A DNA stretch of 64,000 nucleotides, taken from positions 62,001-126,000 of the forward strand of contig NZ_JBBAXC010000004.1 of the NCBI RefSeq assembly GCF_037120725.1, read 5' to 3'. Origin of the DNA: Bacillus spongiae. Its GTDB lineage: Bacteria > Bacillota > Bacilli > Bacillales > Bacillaceae_K. Below the pieces are notes generated by a model. That model had not been told where the DNA came from. It worked only from the letters and a program-made list of their open reading frames with translations, and ran no database searches. Position 1 is the stretch's first letter; each line of letters opens with the position of its first letter. Position numbers and translations under genes: made by a program. Below are positions 54,305-61,753 of the stretch, piece by piece.

Positions 54305-54885
54305 CTATACTTTGCTACTTCTCATAAGGTTATCATTAATTTTTGAAGAAATATTGAAGATTACTATTTTTTGTTATTCGGATACTTGTCCCAACTTATA
54401 TACTACCATTTCACTTTTGTAACAGTCATTCATTGAATACAGCGAACGAACAACGGTTCTATAATATATGAAAAAATACTAATTGACGGAAATCATCCAA
54501 GAAATAAAAAGCTATGCACACAATATGTGGCGACATAGTCCTCCATCATTATTTGAGCTCCTTAACCAAATAATAATGCCAACAGAGCCTTCAGGAAAAT
54601 GATGTTTGATTTGACGAACTGGTTAAGGGTCTGGAAATTTTCGTAAAGGACATATAATATGATTCCAAACGGTGAATTTAAACAAGCTAAGTCATTTTTT
54701 CAACTTGTTCGTTCACACGAATTCACTCAAACAAATAATAGTTAATGATGTCTTTACCTCGATGTATTCATTCTATATTATAGTTTCTTATAGGTATAAG
54801 AGGAGAATCATTTGAGAGGTGATGGTATTGTTATTCAAATGGCAATCGGTAGTCGCTTCTATAACGAGCTCAAGTTAACAGGAAT
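54305..54885. other. Intergenic, about 580 nt, with coding traces
   Basis: Holds a 39-codon frame (54483-54602, with HNMWRHSPPSLFELLNQ) that looks like part of a once longer gene, and a very short plus-strand unit (TTG at 54812 after AGGAGA, or TTG at 54828 after GAGAGGTG) leading to the terminator at 54886. None is convincing as an intact gene. Confidence 0.4.
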
Positions 54886-54918
54886 AAGGGAGCTCCTGTT
54901 AATTAGGAGCTCCCTTTT
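54886..54918 (+). terminator. Strong terminator
   Basis: A perfect 12-bp stem AAGGGAGCTCCT/AGGAGCTCCCTT with a 7-nt loop and TTTTA on the plus strand. No plus-strand gene longer than 40 codons precedes it. Confidence 0.82.
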
Positions 54919-55029
54919 ACCTTGAGTGCTACAAAAATCTAAGAGAATTTGATAATGGGACAATCCATTTCGTAGCGGAATATTGTTCAACACTACCATT
55001 AGAACTAAATGTTTACGCCTTCTTTATCA

Positions 55030-55758
55030 TTAAAAGACTGTTTGTAGAAATTGTTTCGTCCGTTCATTTTTTGGGTGATCAAATAGAGAGATTGGATCAC
55101 CATACTCCACTATATGTCCATTATCCATGAACAACACTCGATCACTTATTTCTTTTGCAAACCTCATTTCATGTGTAACGACAATCATCGTCATTCCATC
55201 TTCCGCCAACATTTTCATAACATCTAATACCTCTCCAACCGTCTCAGGGTCTAAAGAAGAGGTCGGTTCGTCGAATAAAAGAATTTTTGGGTTCATTGCC
55301 AATGCTCGTGCAATGGCAACCCTTTGTTTTTGTCCACCAGATAGTTCATTAGGATACGCAGTCGCCTTTTCTTCCAAACCAACCTTTTCCAATAAGCCTA
55401 TCGCTATTTCCTGCGACTGTTTTGTACCCACATACTTCACCTTCTCTTGAGCTAACGTAATATTTTTAAGAACTGTTAAGTGTGGAAAGAGATTGAAATG
55501 CTGAAAAACCATACCTATCTCTTCACGGATCTTGTTCAGGTTATGTTTGTTATTCATTAAATTATAACCGTTGACTATCACTGTTCCACTTGAGACATTT
55601 TCTAGTTTATTTAAACACCGTAACAGGGTGCTCTTACCAGACCCTGAAGGACCAATGATACTAACTACTTCCCCTTCTTCAACCGTCAAATTCACATATT
55701 TTAATACATCTAACTCACCGAAAGATTTCCTAACATCTTTTACTTCAATAATATTCAT
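55030..55758 (-). CDS. Polar amino acid ABC ATPase (GlnQ type)
   Basis: A 242-residue ATPase with Walker [10 protein letters not shown] (about 33-41), Q-loop [13 protein letters not shown], signature LSGGQKQR, Walker [16 protein letters not shown] and VTHEM switch. Its closest pattern is GlnQ/ArtP-type ATPases of polar amino acid uptake. It overlaps the permease gene by 4 nt and is the last gene of that transcript. It should energise the importer formed with the permease and the lipoprotein at 59077. Confidence 0.95.
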   Translation of the reverse strand: MNIIEVKDVRKSFGELDVLKYVNLTVEEGEVVSIIGPSGSGKSTLLRCLNKLENVSSGTVIVNGYNLMNNKHNLNKIREEIGMVFQHFNLFPHLTVLKNITLAQEKVKYVGTKQSQEIAIGLLEKVGLEEKATAYPNELSGGQKQRVAIARALAMNPKILLFDEPTSSLDPETVGEVLDVMKMLAEDGMTMIVVTHEMRFAKEISDRVLFMDNGHIVEYGDPISLFDHPKNERTKQFLQTVF

Positions 55759-56402
55759 TGTAACTGTAGCTTCCTTTCTAATAAATGTGAGACTTTAGTT
55801 AACCCATACACCATCACAAAATACGATAAAAGGACAATGCTCCATATTTCAAAACTTGCATATGTTCTTCCGATAATAATGAATCCTTGTTGTGTTAATT
55901 CGGCCACTCCTATTGTATAGAGTAGAGACGTATCTTTCAGTGTAATTGTCACTTGGTTCATAAAGGCAGGGATCATTCTTCTAAAAGCCTGTGGTAAAAC
56001 GATATACCTCATAGTTTTAAACTTTGATAAACCCAGTGTTCGAGCTGCCTCGGTTTGCCCTTTATCAATCGATTCAATCCCAGAACGAATTATTTCTGAA
56101 AAGTACACCCCCGCATTTACAGTAATTCCTATCATCCCAGCAGTTAATGGCGCCATTGTAATCCAACTAAAAGAGTTTAATCCAAAATATAGAAAGAAAA
56201 GCTGAATGAGTACTGGCGTTCCCCTTATTACATTAATGATTGTAAGTGCTAACCACTTAAATGGTTTAAATTTATGTGAACGAAGCCAAGCAAGTACGAG
56301 TCCAAGAATAAAACCTGCTAATAATGTCACCATTGTGACGTATACCGTAACTTTCAGTCCCTCGTAAAAAAATGGCCAGTTACTTATGAATAGATCCTTC
56401 AT
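55755..56402 (-). CDS. Polar amino acid ABC permease
   Basis: A 215-residue permease with about five helices. The N-terminal [20 protein letters not shown] and the loop [19 protein letters not shown] are standard for HisM/GlnP proteins, and the EAA loop is [22 protein letters not shown]. One subunit probably forms a homodimer. Its promoter region carries four tandem 11-bp boxes that also occur before the regulator and binding-protein genes. Amino acid specificity is unknown. Confidence 0.94.
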   Translation of the reverse strand: MKDLFISNWPFFYEGLKVTVYVTMVTLLAGFILGLVLAWLRSHKFKPFKWLALTIINVIRGTPVLIQLFFLYFGLNSFSWITMAPLTAGMIGITVNAGVYFSEIIRSGIESIDKGQTEAARTLGLSKFKTMRYIVLPQAFRRMIPAFMNQVTITLKDTSLLYTIGVAELTQQGFIIIGRTYASFEIWSIVLLSYFVMVYGLTKVSHLLERKLQLQ

Positions 56403-56445
56403 ATTATTGTCATCACTCCTCCATTTTCGCTTATAAACAGATCAT

Positions 56446-56500
56446 AAATGATTATCCTGGAGTTTATATGAAGTTGATGTGGAGTTGATGTGGAGTTGAA
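56446..56500 (-). promoter_or_regulatory. Response-regulator boxes and -10 of permease gene
   Basis: Four tandem 11-bp repeats on the plus strand: CTGGAGTTTAT, ATGAAGTTGAT, GTGGAGTTGAT, GTGGAGTTGAA (56457-56500). On the minus strand they end 10 bp before a TATGAT -10. The same layout occurs at the two other promoters of the locus, which suggests direct control by the response regulator at 58061. Confidence 0.75.
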
Positions 56501-56660
56501 TTCTCGTATTAGTAATCGAGGGAAAAAGATGGAGTGTCTAATTCCAAATAGAATTTTATTTCACAGCTCGAACCTCCATCTCATATCTGAAATGGAGGTC
56601 TTAGAGTGGGCTCGTTCTCTTTCACTACTAATATTTTTTAAGCATACTAAATGACGATAC

Positions 56661-58064
56661 TTAGATTGATTCTCTTTGACCCTTCGGTATTTTAATGGTA
56701 AACAAAACACCATTATTCTCATTCTTTAAATGATAATCTATGTGAAGAACGGTAAAAATACGCTTTACAAGATGCAGTCCAAGTCCACTCCCACCTGTGT
56801 GCTTATTACGAGATTTCTCTACTCGCTTAAATGGTTCAAAAAGATCCTTTAGCTGGTCGTCCTCAATGACTACATCTGAATTAAATACATCAATTTGAAT
56901 AGTAGATTGGTCTTGCGTACAAGATAGGATGACTTCTGCCCCTTCAGGAGAATACATCATTGCATTATGAATAATATTACGGAGGGATTTATCTAACAAC
57001 ATCCGGTCTGTATAGACGAGGTACTCTTCTTCCATCTTTACAGTTACTTTCAGTTGTTTTTCCGATGCAAAATAATGAAAGGATTGAATAATATTTGTCA
57101 GCATGTTAGACATATTGATTTCCTGAAAGACGGGATTAAAACCAACTCGATCAATCTTTGACAAATACAGAATTTCTCTTACTAATCCTTCCAATTCTTC
57201 TACACTCTTAAAGGAGCGTTTCAAATACGTATCTCGATCCTTATAAACCCCTATATTATAGAGCATCCCTTCTAATTGGCCCTTCACAACGGTAATCGGT
57301 GATTTAAGTTCATGTGAGATAGCCGCAAACAAATCCTTTCTCTCCGCTTCAAGTTTTCTCTCGTGCTCAATATCTTCTTTTAACTTTTCATTCGCCTTGT
57401 GAAGATCTGTCATAACTGCTTGCAAGTTATTCGACATCGTGTTCAAGTTCCGCCCTAATTCACCGAGTTCATCCTTTGATAAATAGTTGCTTTTCACAGA
57501 AAAATCCAAGTTAATCATTTTTTTTGATACCTCATTTAGTTCAAGGAGAGGCCTCGATAACATTCTTGCATAAAAGAAGGAGCCTATAAGCGCAATAAGG
57601 AATATGATGACGACCATATAAGGGAAGAAACGTAAAATGGCTGTTTGTGCTTCTTCGACTGATTGCAATGTTTGAGTGACTTCAACTAGAAAATCACCTT
57701 CTTCTAATGAGACATCTTGACGAACATTATTAATTTCAATATCGTCAACTAGCTTTATTTCGTACACAGAATTTTGTTGTAGTTTATATTTTTTATCAGG
57801 AGTATACACGTTGACAATGACAAGATTCTCTCGCTCAAAGCTTCCTATTAAAGAGACAAAATCATCTAGAGAACCACCCTCACTTTTATCTACTAGTTCT
57901 TGTAAATTAGAGCGTAATTGTGTCATCTTCATATCCTTGTAGAAATCAGGCAGTAGATAATATAAGGCAAAAAAGATGACAAACGAGGCGATTATTAGCA
58001 TCGCAGTTGTAATACTAAAAATTTTAAATACGATACTCCTACGTAGATTATGAAGATGCTTCAT
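56661..58064 (-). CDS. Sensor histidine kinase of amino-acid importer locus
   Basis: A 467-residue membrane kinase. Helices at about 14-33 and 142-163 border an outer sensor of about 105 residues. HAMP (SRPLLELNEVSKKMINLDF), HisKA with AAISHELKSPITVVKG (phospho-His), and HATPase_c with N box SLRNIIHNAMMYSPE and G2 HTGGSGLGLHLVKR. The G1 Asp-x-Gly-x-Gly is degenerate (DVFNSDVVIEDD), so ATP binding may be unusual, yet other boxes look normal. It overlaps the response regulator by 4 nt. It probably senses an amino acid, directly or through the binding protein. Confidence 0.92.
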   Translation of the reverse strand: MKHLHNLRRSIVFKIFSITTAMLIIASFVIFFALYYLLPDFYKDMKMTQLRSNLQELVDKSEGGSLDDFVSLIGSFERENLVIVNVYTPDKKYKLQQNSVYEIKLVDDIEINNVRQDVSLEEGDFLVEVTQTLQSVEEAQTAILRFFPYMVVIIFLIALIGSFFYARMLSRPLLELNEVSKKMINLDFSVKSNYLSKDELGELGRNLNTMSNNLQAVMTDLHKANEKLKEDIEHERKLEAERKDLFAAISHELKSPITVVKGQLEGMLYNIGVYKDRDTYLKRSFKSVEELEGLVREILYLSKIDRVGFNPVFQEINMSNMLTNIIQSFHYFASEKQLKVTVKMEEEYLVYTDRMLLDKSLRNIIHNAMMYSPEGAEVILSCTQDQSTIQIDVFNSDVVIEDDQLKDLFEPFKRVEKSRNKHTGGSGLGLHLVKRIFTVLHIDYHLKNENNGVLFTIKIPKGQRESI

Positions 58065-58723
58065 ACTATTTTGTACCCTAACCCTTTTATCGTTTGAATA
58101 TAATCTCCCTCTAACTTTTTTCGAAGGTTTTTAATATGAGTATCAATTACCCTTGTGTCACCGTAATACTGGCTCTCCCAAAGTTTATCCATGATTATTT
58201 CTCTCGTTATAACAATCCCTTTATTCTCCATTAATAACTTCAATATTTCAAATTGTTTCAACGTTAGATCTACAAGGCGCTTATTTTCATAAACCTCACA
58301 CGATTGCAAATAAAGCACAAGATCTTTAACAACTAGAACGGAATCTTTCTTCCCTTTTGTTTTCCTGCTCCTTTTTAATACAGCTTCTACTCGCTTAATA
58401 AGGATTTGAAAAGAAAATGGCTTTATCATGTAATCGTCGACCCCTAAATCAAACCCTTTTATTTGGTCCACGTCATCTTCTAGAGCCGTTAACATAACAA
58501 TCGGCACATCAGATGTATGACGCACAAGCTGACATAGTTGAAAACCATCCATATTGGGCATCATGATATCCATCAAAATAAGATCAAATTCTTTCTTCTG
58601 AAACTGAGTGAAACCCTCTAATCCATCCTCTGCAACTTCTACTACATACTGTTGCGTCAACAAAAATTCCTGTATTAATTGACGAATATCTTTGTCATCT
58701 TCTACTACTAAAATGGAATACAT
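58061..58723 (-). CDS. OmpR-family response regulator of importer locus
   Basis: A 220-residue regulator. Receiver: VVEDDKDIR, phospho-Asp in LILMDIMMPNMDGF (about residue 52), Thr/Ser position in MLTALED, Lys in IKPFS. Winged helix: LTLKQFEILKLLMENKG and DTRVIDTHIKNLRKKLEGDY. The ATG at 58723 has AGGGTGG 5 nt upstream; a GTG three codons earlier is less likely. Its own promoter and those of the permease and binding protein carry tandem 11-bp boxes. Confidence 0.94.
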   Translation of the reverse strand: MYSILVVEDDKDIRQLIQEFLLTQQYVVEVAEDGLEGFTQFQKKEFDLILMDIMMPNMDGFQLCQLVRHTSDVPIVMLTALEDDVDQIKGFDLGVDDYMIKPFSFQILIKRVEAVLKRSRKTKGKKDSVLVVKDLVLYLQSCEVYENKRLVDLTLKQFEILKLLMENKGIVITREIIMDKLWESQYYGDTRVIDTHIKNLRKKLEGDYIQTIKGLGYKIV

Positions 58724-58785
58724 TAAAACCACCCTATCTATCTACTCGAATTCATCTATTTTGTCCGATTAACTTCCTTTATGCT

Positions 58786-58823
58786 ATTCTCTCATACCAA
58801 TCTGGAGTTTATGTGAAGTAGTT
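58786..58823 (-). promoter_or_regulatory. Response-regulator boxes of regulator gene
   Basis: Two 11-bp repeats on the plus strand, CTGGAGTTTAT (58802-58812) and GTGAAGTAGTT (58813-58823). On the minus strand they end 10 bp before a weak -10 (GAGAAT). This suggests autoregulation. Confidence 0.65.
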
Positions 58824-58911
58824 AAAAACAATCGTTAAAAAAACGTACCCTAGATATCCCCTATGCATGGTCCTATATTCACCTGTACTCCTTTGTTGTT
58901 TACATGACCTT

Positions 58912-58971
58912 TTAAACTTCACGAGAACGACAGTTTACCTTCACGGGAACTACAGATTCCCTACCTATAAT
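58912..58971 (+). promoter_or_regulatory. Response-regulator boxes and -10 of binding-protein gene
   Basis: On the minus strand four tandem 11-bp repeats, CTGTAGTTCCC, GTGAAGGTAAA, CTGTCGTTCTC and GTGAAGTTTAA, fill 58912-58955. They are followed 10 bp later by TATAAT (58966-58971) on the plus strand. There is no good -35, as expected for an activated promoter. Confidence 0.8.
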
Positions 58972-59076
58972 GGTACTCATATCAAATAAATAAGGTTGAT
59001 TTCATCGATTCATCTCAATTTTAAAGGTAAAAAAATGTTCTAGTAAGCGAATCAACCGAAAAAGGAAGGTATGTTC

Positions 59077-60048
59077 ATGAAAAAACTATTCGTCATTTTA
59101 TCTATTTGCTTTACGATTATTCTGTCAGGCTGTCGGTCTGGTGGAGGAGATAGGATAAATACAGATGGTCAGCAAACTGATAAAGGAAAGGGATATTCGA
59201 GTAATAGCAATACCATTATCGTAGGAGTAGAAAATGCAAATTACCCTATCTCCTTTATTGACGAAGATGGTGAACCGGCTGGAGCTGATATCGATTTAAT
59301 CAAGGCGATTGCAGAAGATCAAGGACTAGACATTGAATTCAAACCGATGAACTTTAATGCCATTATCCCCTCTCTCCAAACCGGACAGCTAGATGCAGCT
59401 ATATCAATGACTTCATTAGGACCTACAACAGCTAGAGAAAAAGAAGTCGATTTTGGAGATGCCATTACAGCTGCGCGAACTGCTATGATTTCCAAAAAAG
59501 GGAGTAATCTAAACAATATAAAGGACCTTAATGATCATCATATAATTGCGGTAAAGTCAGGATCGCTAGCTGAATTAGTAGCTGAGGAAGTAGCTGGGGA
59601 AACAGGAGCTGAATTACGACGTTTTGATACAACCGATAAAGTTCTTCAGGATGTCGAAAATGGGCAGTCTCATGTAGCCATTGAATCTTCAGATGTACTT
59701 TATTCACTTTTATGGGAGAACCCAAATGATAGCATTCAATTTTTAATTGGCGATCTAATGGGGTTTGTATTCGAAATTATGGAAGACCGAATCCAAGATG
59801 AAGGAAATGGTTTTAACTCTGTGGACATAGTAAACGCGATTGCTGTTAGAGAAGGAGACAAAGAATTACTGGATATTGTGAATGCTGGCCTGAATAATAT
59901 AGAAGAAAATGGAAAAATCCACGACATAGAAAGTAAGTGGCATGTTGTATTGAGTACTGATGCTTGGGCTGACCCAGAATGGAATGAATTTAAAAGACGA
60001 GTGAACCCTAATGTTGCCTCAGGTTCGGTAAGTGGTGTTAATGAATAG
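59077..60048 (+). CDS. Amino-acid-type ABC substrate-binding lipoprotein
   Basis: A 323-residue solute-binding protein of family 3. Lipobox LSGC (Cys near residue 19), then a Ser/Asn-rich linker. Marks are VGVENANYPISFIDEDGEP, DIDLIKAIAEDQGL, LQTGQLDAAISMTSLG, VKSGSLAELVAEE and LRRFDTTDKVLQDV. GGAAGG lies 7 nt before the ATG at 59077. It extends past the usual domain end (EWNEFKRRVNPNVAS), as does its paralogue at 30054. It is divergent from the two-component and importer genes and shares their boxes, so it should be the importer's binding protein, possibly also its sensor partner. Confidence 0.93.
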   Translation: MKKLFVILSICFTIILSGCRSGGGDRINTDGQQTDKGKGYSSNSNTIIVGVENANYPISFIDEDGEPAGADIDLIKAIAEDQGLDIEFKPMNFNAIIPSLQTGQLDAAISMTSLGPTTAREKEVDFGDAITAARTAMISKKGSNLNNIKDLNDHHIIAVKSGSLAELVAEEVAGETGAELRRFDTTDKVLQDVENGQSHVAIESSDVLYSLLWENPNDSIQFLIGDLMGFVFEIMEDRIQDEGNGFNSVDIVNAIAVREGDKELLDIVNAGLNNIEENGKIHDIESKWHVVLSTDAWADPEWNEFKRRVNPNVASGSVSGVNE

Positions 60049-60080
60049 ACTTTAATGATTAATTTCATCTTCATACGCTT

Positions 60081-60117
60081 AAAAGGGAGAACCATATGAT
60101 TGGCGCTCCCTTTTTTG
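60081..60117 (+). terminator. Terminator after binding-protein gene
   Basis: AAAAGGGAG (60081-60089) pairs with CTCCCTTTT (60106-60114), with an inner CCA/TGG pairing and TTTTTTG. Confidence 0.9.
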
Positions 60118-60368
60118 TAATGGAGCTTCCTATTGTCATAACAACACACGGTACGTAGTGCTGATTATTTTTTAATTGGTTCTTCAGATGAGAAACGTCC
60201 TCTAGATTAAGAATGATATCTCGAGCAATTTCATTTCCTTTACCTTTTGAAAGGAAGATAGAATCATTCTCCGATTAAGGTAGGTAAAGCCTGTAATAAT
60301 GCTTTCTTCTTCGTTAATCTAGGCATTTCTTGTTCAAGTCTACTATAATCTAATTTTCTAACCTTTCA
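60118..60368 (-). pseudogene. Decayed coding remnant
   Basis: On the minus strand, one frame reads DYSRLEQEMPRLTKKKALL and ALPTLIGE then stops (60259). A neighbouring frame continues at once as NDSIFLSKGKGNEIARDIIL, LEDVSHLKNQLKNNQHYVP and VVMTIGSS, running into the terminator region. This looks like a gene fragment with one frameshift and no visible start. I do not recognise the family. Confidence 0.4.
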
Positions 60369-60485
60369 CAAAAGGAAAACGAACAAAGTACAGAAGTTTA
60401 ATTTCTAGTCTATTTGCATTCATAATTTTCTACAATCGGTTAATAATATAGAGGTCTTTTTCACACTAAACTTGAAGGAGCTGAA

Positions 60486-61385
60486 ATGGCAGTGTTACAA
60501 AAATACTTATTTCGTTTTGGGATTATAACAACATTATGCTTTTCCGTCATAAGTGGTTGTGCTGATACTGATACGACGGATGAGCAAAATGAAACTACTA
60601 CTGATGAAACAAAACCGCCGGAAAATGAACAGAATAATGAAACAGCAGAAACTGCTGCAACTGTTAAAATCCCTGAGCAAAATGTTATGTCTACATTATG
60701 GCATCAAACATCCGGTGAACGGAATGCGTTATATTACCAAGGATACTATATTAGCAAAATGATGTTAGATCAAAAATTAACAGAAAATACGGAGAAAAAA
60801 CGTGCAGTTGTGTTGGATTTGGATGAAACCGTCTTAGACAATGACCCATATCAAGCATATGCAGCTGTTAATGGCGTTGAATACCCAGAAGGTTGGGACC
60901 AATGGATTGAAGCAGCCAATGCACCTCTATTACCTGGAGCACTTGAATTTTTAAAATATGCTGATGAACAAGGTGTTGATATTTATTACATATCAAACCG
61001 AAAAGAGGAACAAAGGGAAGCGACGATTAAAAACATGGAGCTACACGGCCTTCCACAAAGTACGGATGATCGTGTGCTATTAAAAACGGAAGAATCAAGT
61101 AAAAAAGCAAGAAGAGATCAAGTGCTGACAGATCACGAGATTATTCTCCTCCTAGGAGATAATTTAGCTGACTTTGCAGATGTTTTTGATAAGCAAAACG
61201 TACCAGAACGAAAGCAATCAGTAGATGAATTAAAAGACGAATTCGGTTCAACCTTTATTGTATTCCCTAACCCAATGTATGGAGATTGGGAAGGGGCCGT
61301 ATATGAGTATAATTGGGACCTCACCCCAGAAGAAAAAGATGCTAAAAGGAAAGAGGCAATGGAGCCATTTGAACCTGCAAGCTAA
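60486..61385 (+). CDS. Acid phosphatase lipoprotein, e(P4)/HAD class
   Basis: A 299-residue surface lipoprotein: lipobox ISGC (Cys near residue 25), an acidic Thr/Glu-rich linker (to about 60), then a class C acid phosphatase domain. VLDLDETVLDN (about 108-118) is HAD motif I with both Asp, IYYISNRKEEQ is motif II, KKARRDQ supplies the Lys, and LLLGDNLADF is motif IV. Known relatives remove phosphate from nucleotides such as NMN or 5'-nucleotides outside the cell. AAGGAG lies 6-7 nt before the ATG. Monocistronic with a long terminator. Confidence 0.93.
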   Translation: MAVLQKYLFRFGIITTLCFSVISGCADTDTTDEQNETTTDETKPPENEQNNETAETAATVKIPEQNVMSTLWHQTSGERNALYYQGYYISKMMLDQKLTENTEKKRAVVLDLDETVLDNDPYQAYAAVNGVEYPEGWDQWIEAANAPLLPGALEFLKYADEQGVDIYYISNRKEEQREATIKNMELHGLPQSTDDRVLLKTEESSKKARRDQVLTDHEIILLLGDNLADFADVFDKQNVPERKQSVDELKDEFGSTFIVFPNPMYGDWEGAVYEYNWDLTPEEKDAKRKEAMEPFEPAS

Positions 61386-61426
61386 AATAAATAAAGGGCT
61401 CTTTACGAAATAAAACATCTTATTAA

Positions 61427-61478
61427 GAAACTCCACTAATGGGTAGAACCCAATCATTTAGTGGAGTTTCGCTTTTTT
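61427..61478 (+). terminator. Strong terminator after phosphatase gene
   Basis: GAAACTCCACTAA (61427-61439) pairs perfectly with 61458-61470. An inner TGGGT/ACCCA hairpin lies in the loop. CGCTTTTTTTC follows. Confidence 0.9.
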
Positions 61479-61753
61479 TCTTGAGTATTAAATATTCCTT
61501 ATTTGACGAATGCAAACTATTAATTTGTTGAATATCACAATTTCCGTTAACCTACTCATTCCTTGATTATAGGTAAAGTAAGTCAATGTCTTGATTTTCA
61601 ACTCTTATACCCTATGTTGGAATAACCATTGTAGTCCCTTCGGATTCATATCCATAGGGGAAAGTGTCGTACCTTTTTTATATCGTAACTTTTTAGAAAC
61701 AACAGCAGGTATCATTCACTTGCTGTATATTAGAAAATACCTCATTGTTCATT
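61479..61753. other. Intergenic, 275 nt, no gene seen
   Basis: Convergent spacer between the phosphatase terminator and the stop of the Vps62-type gene. No clear terminator for the minus strand was found. Confidence 0.4.

Noticed and set aside
56572-56599. ACCTCCAT/ATGGAGGT hairpin after the histidine kinase gene as a terminator
   Set aside because: The stem is fair, but no T tract follows on the minus strand, so termination is not supported.
59736-60149. 137-codon minus-strand frame over the binding-protein gene
   Set aside because: It is antisense to the lipoprotein gene, with no start signal. Only the separate remnant at 60118-60368 looks coding.
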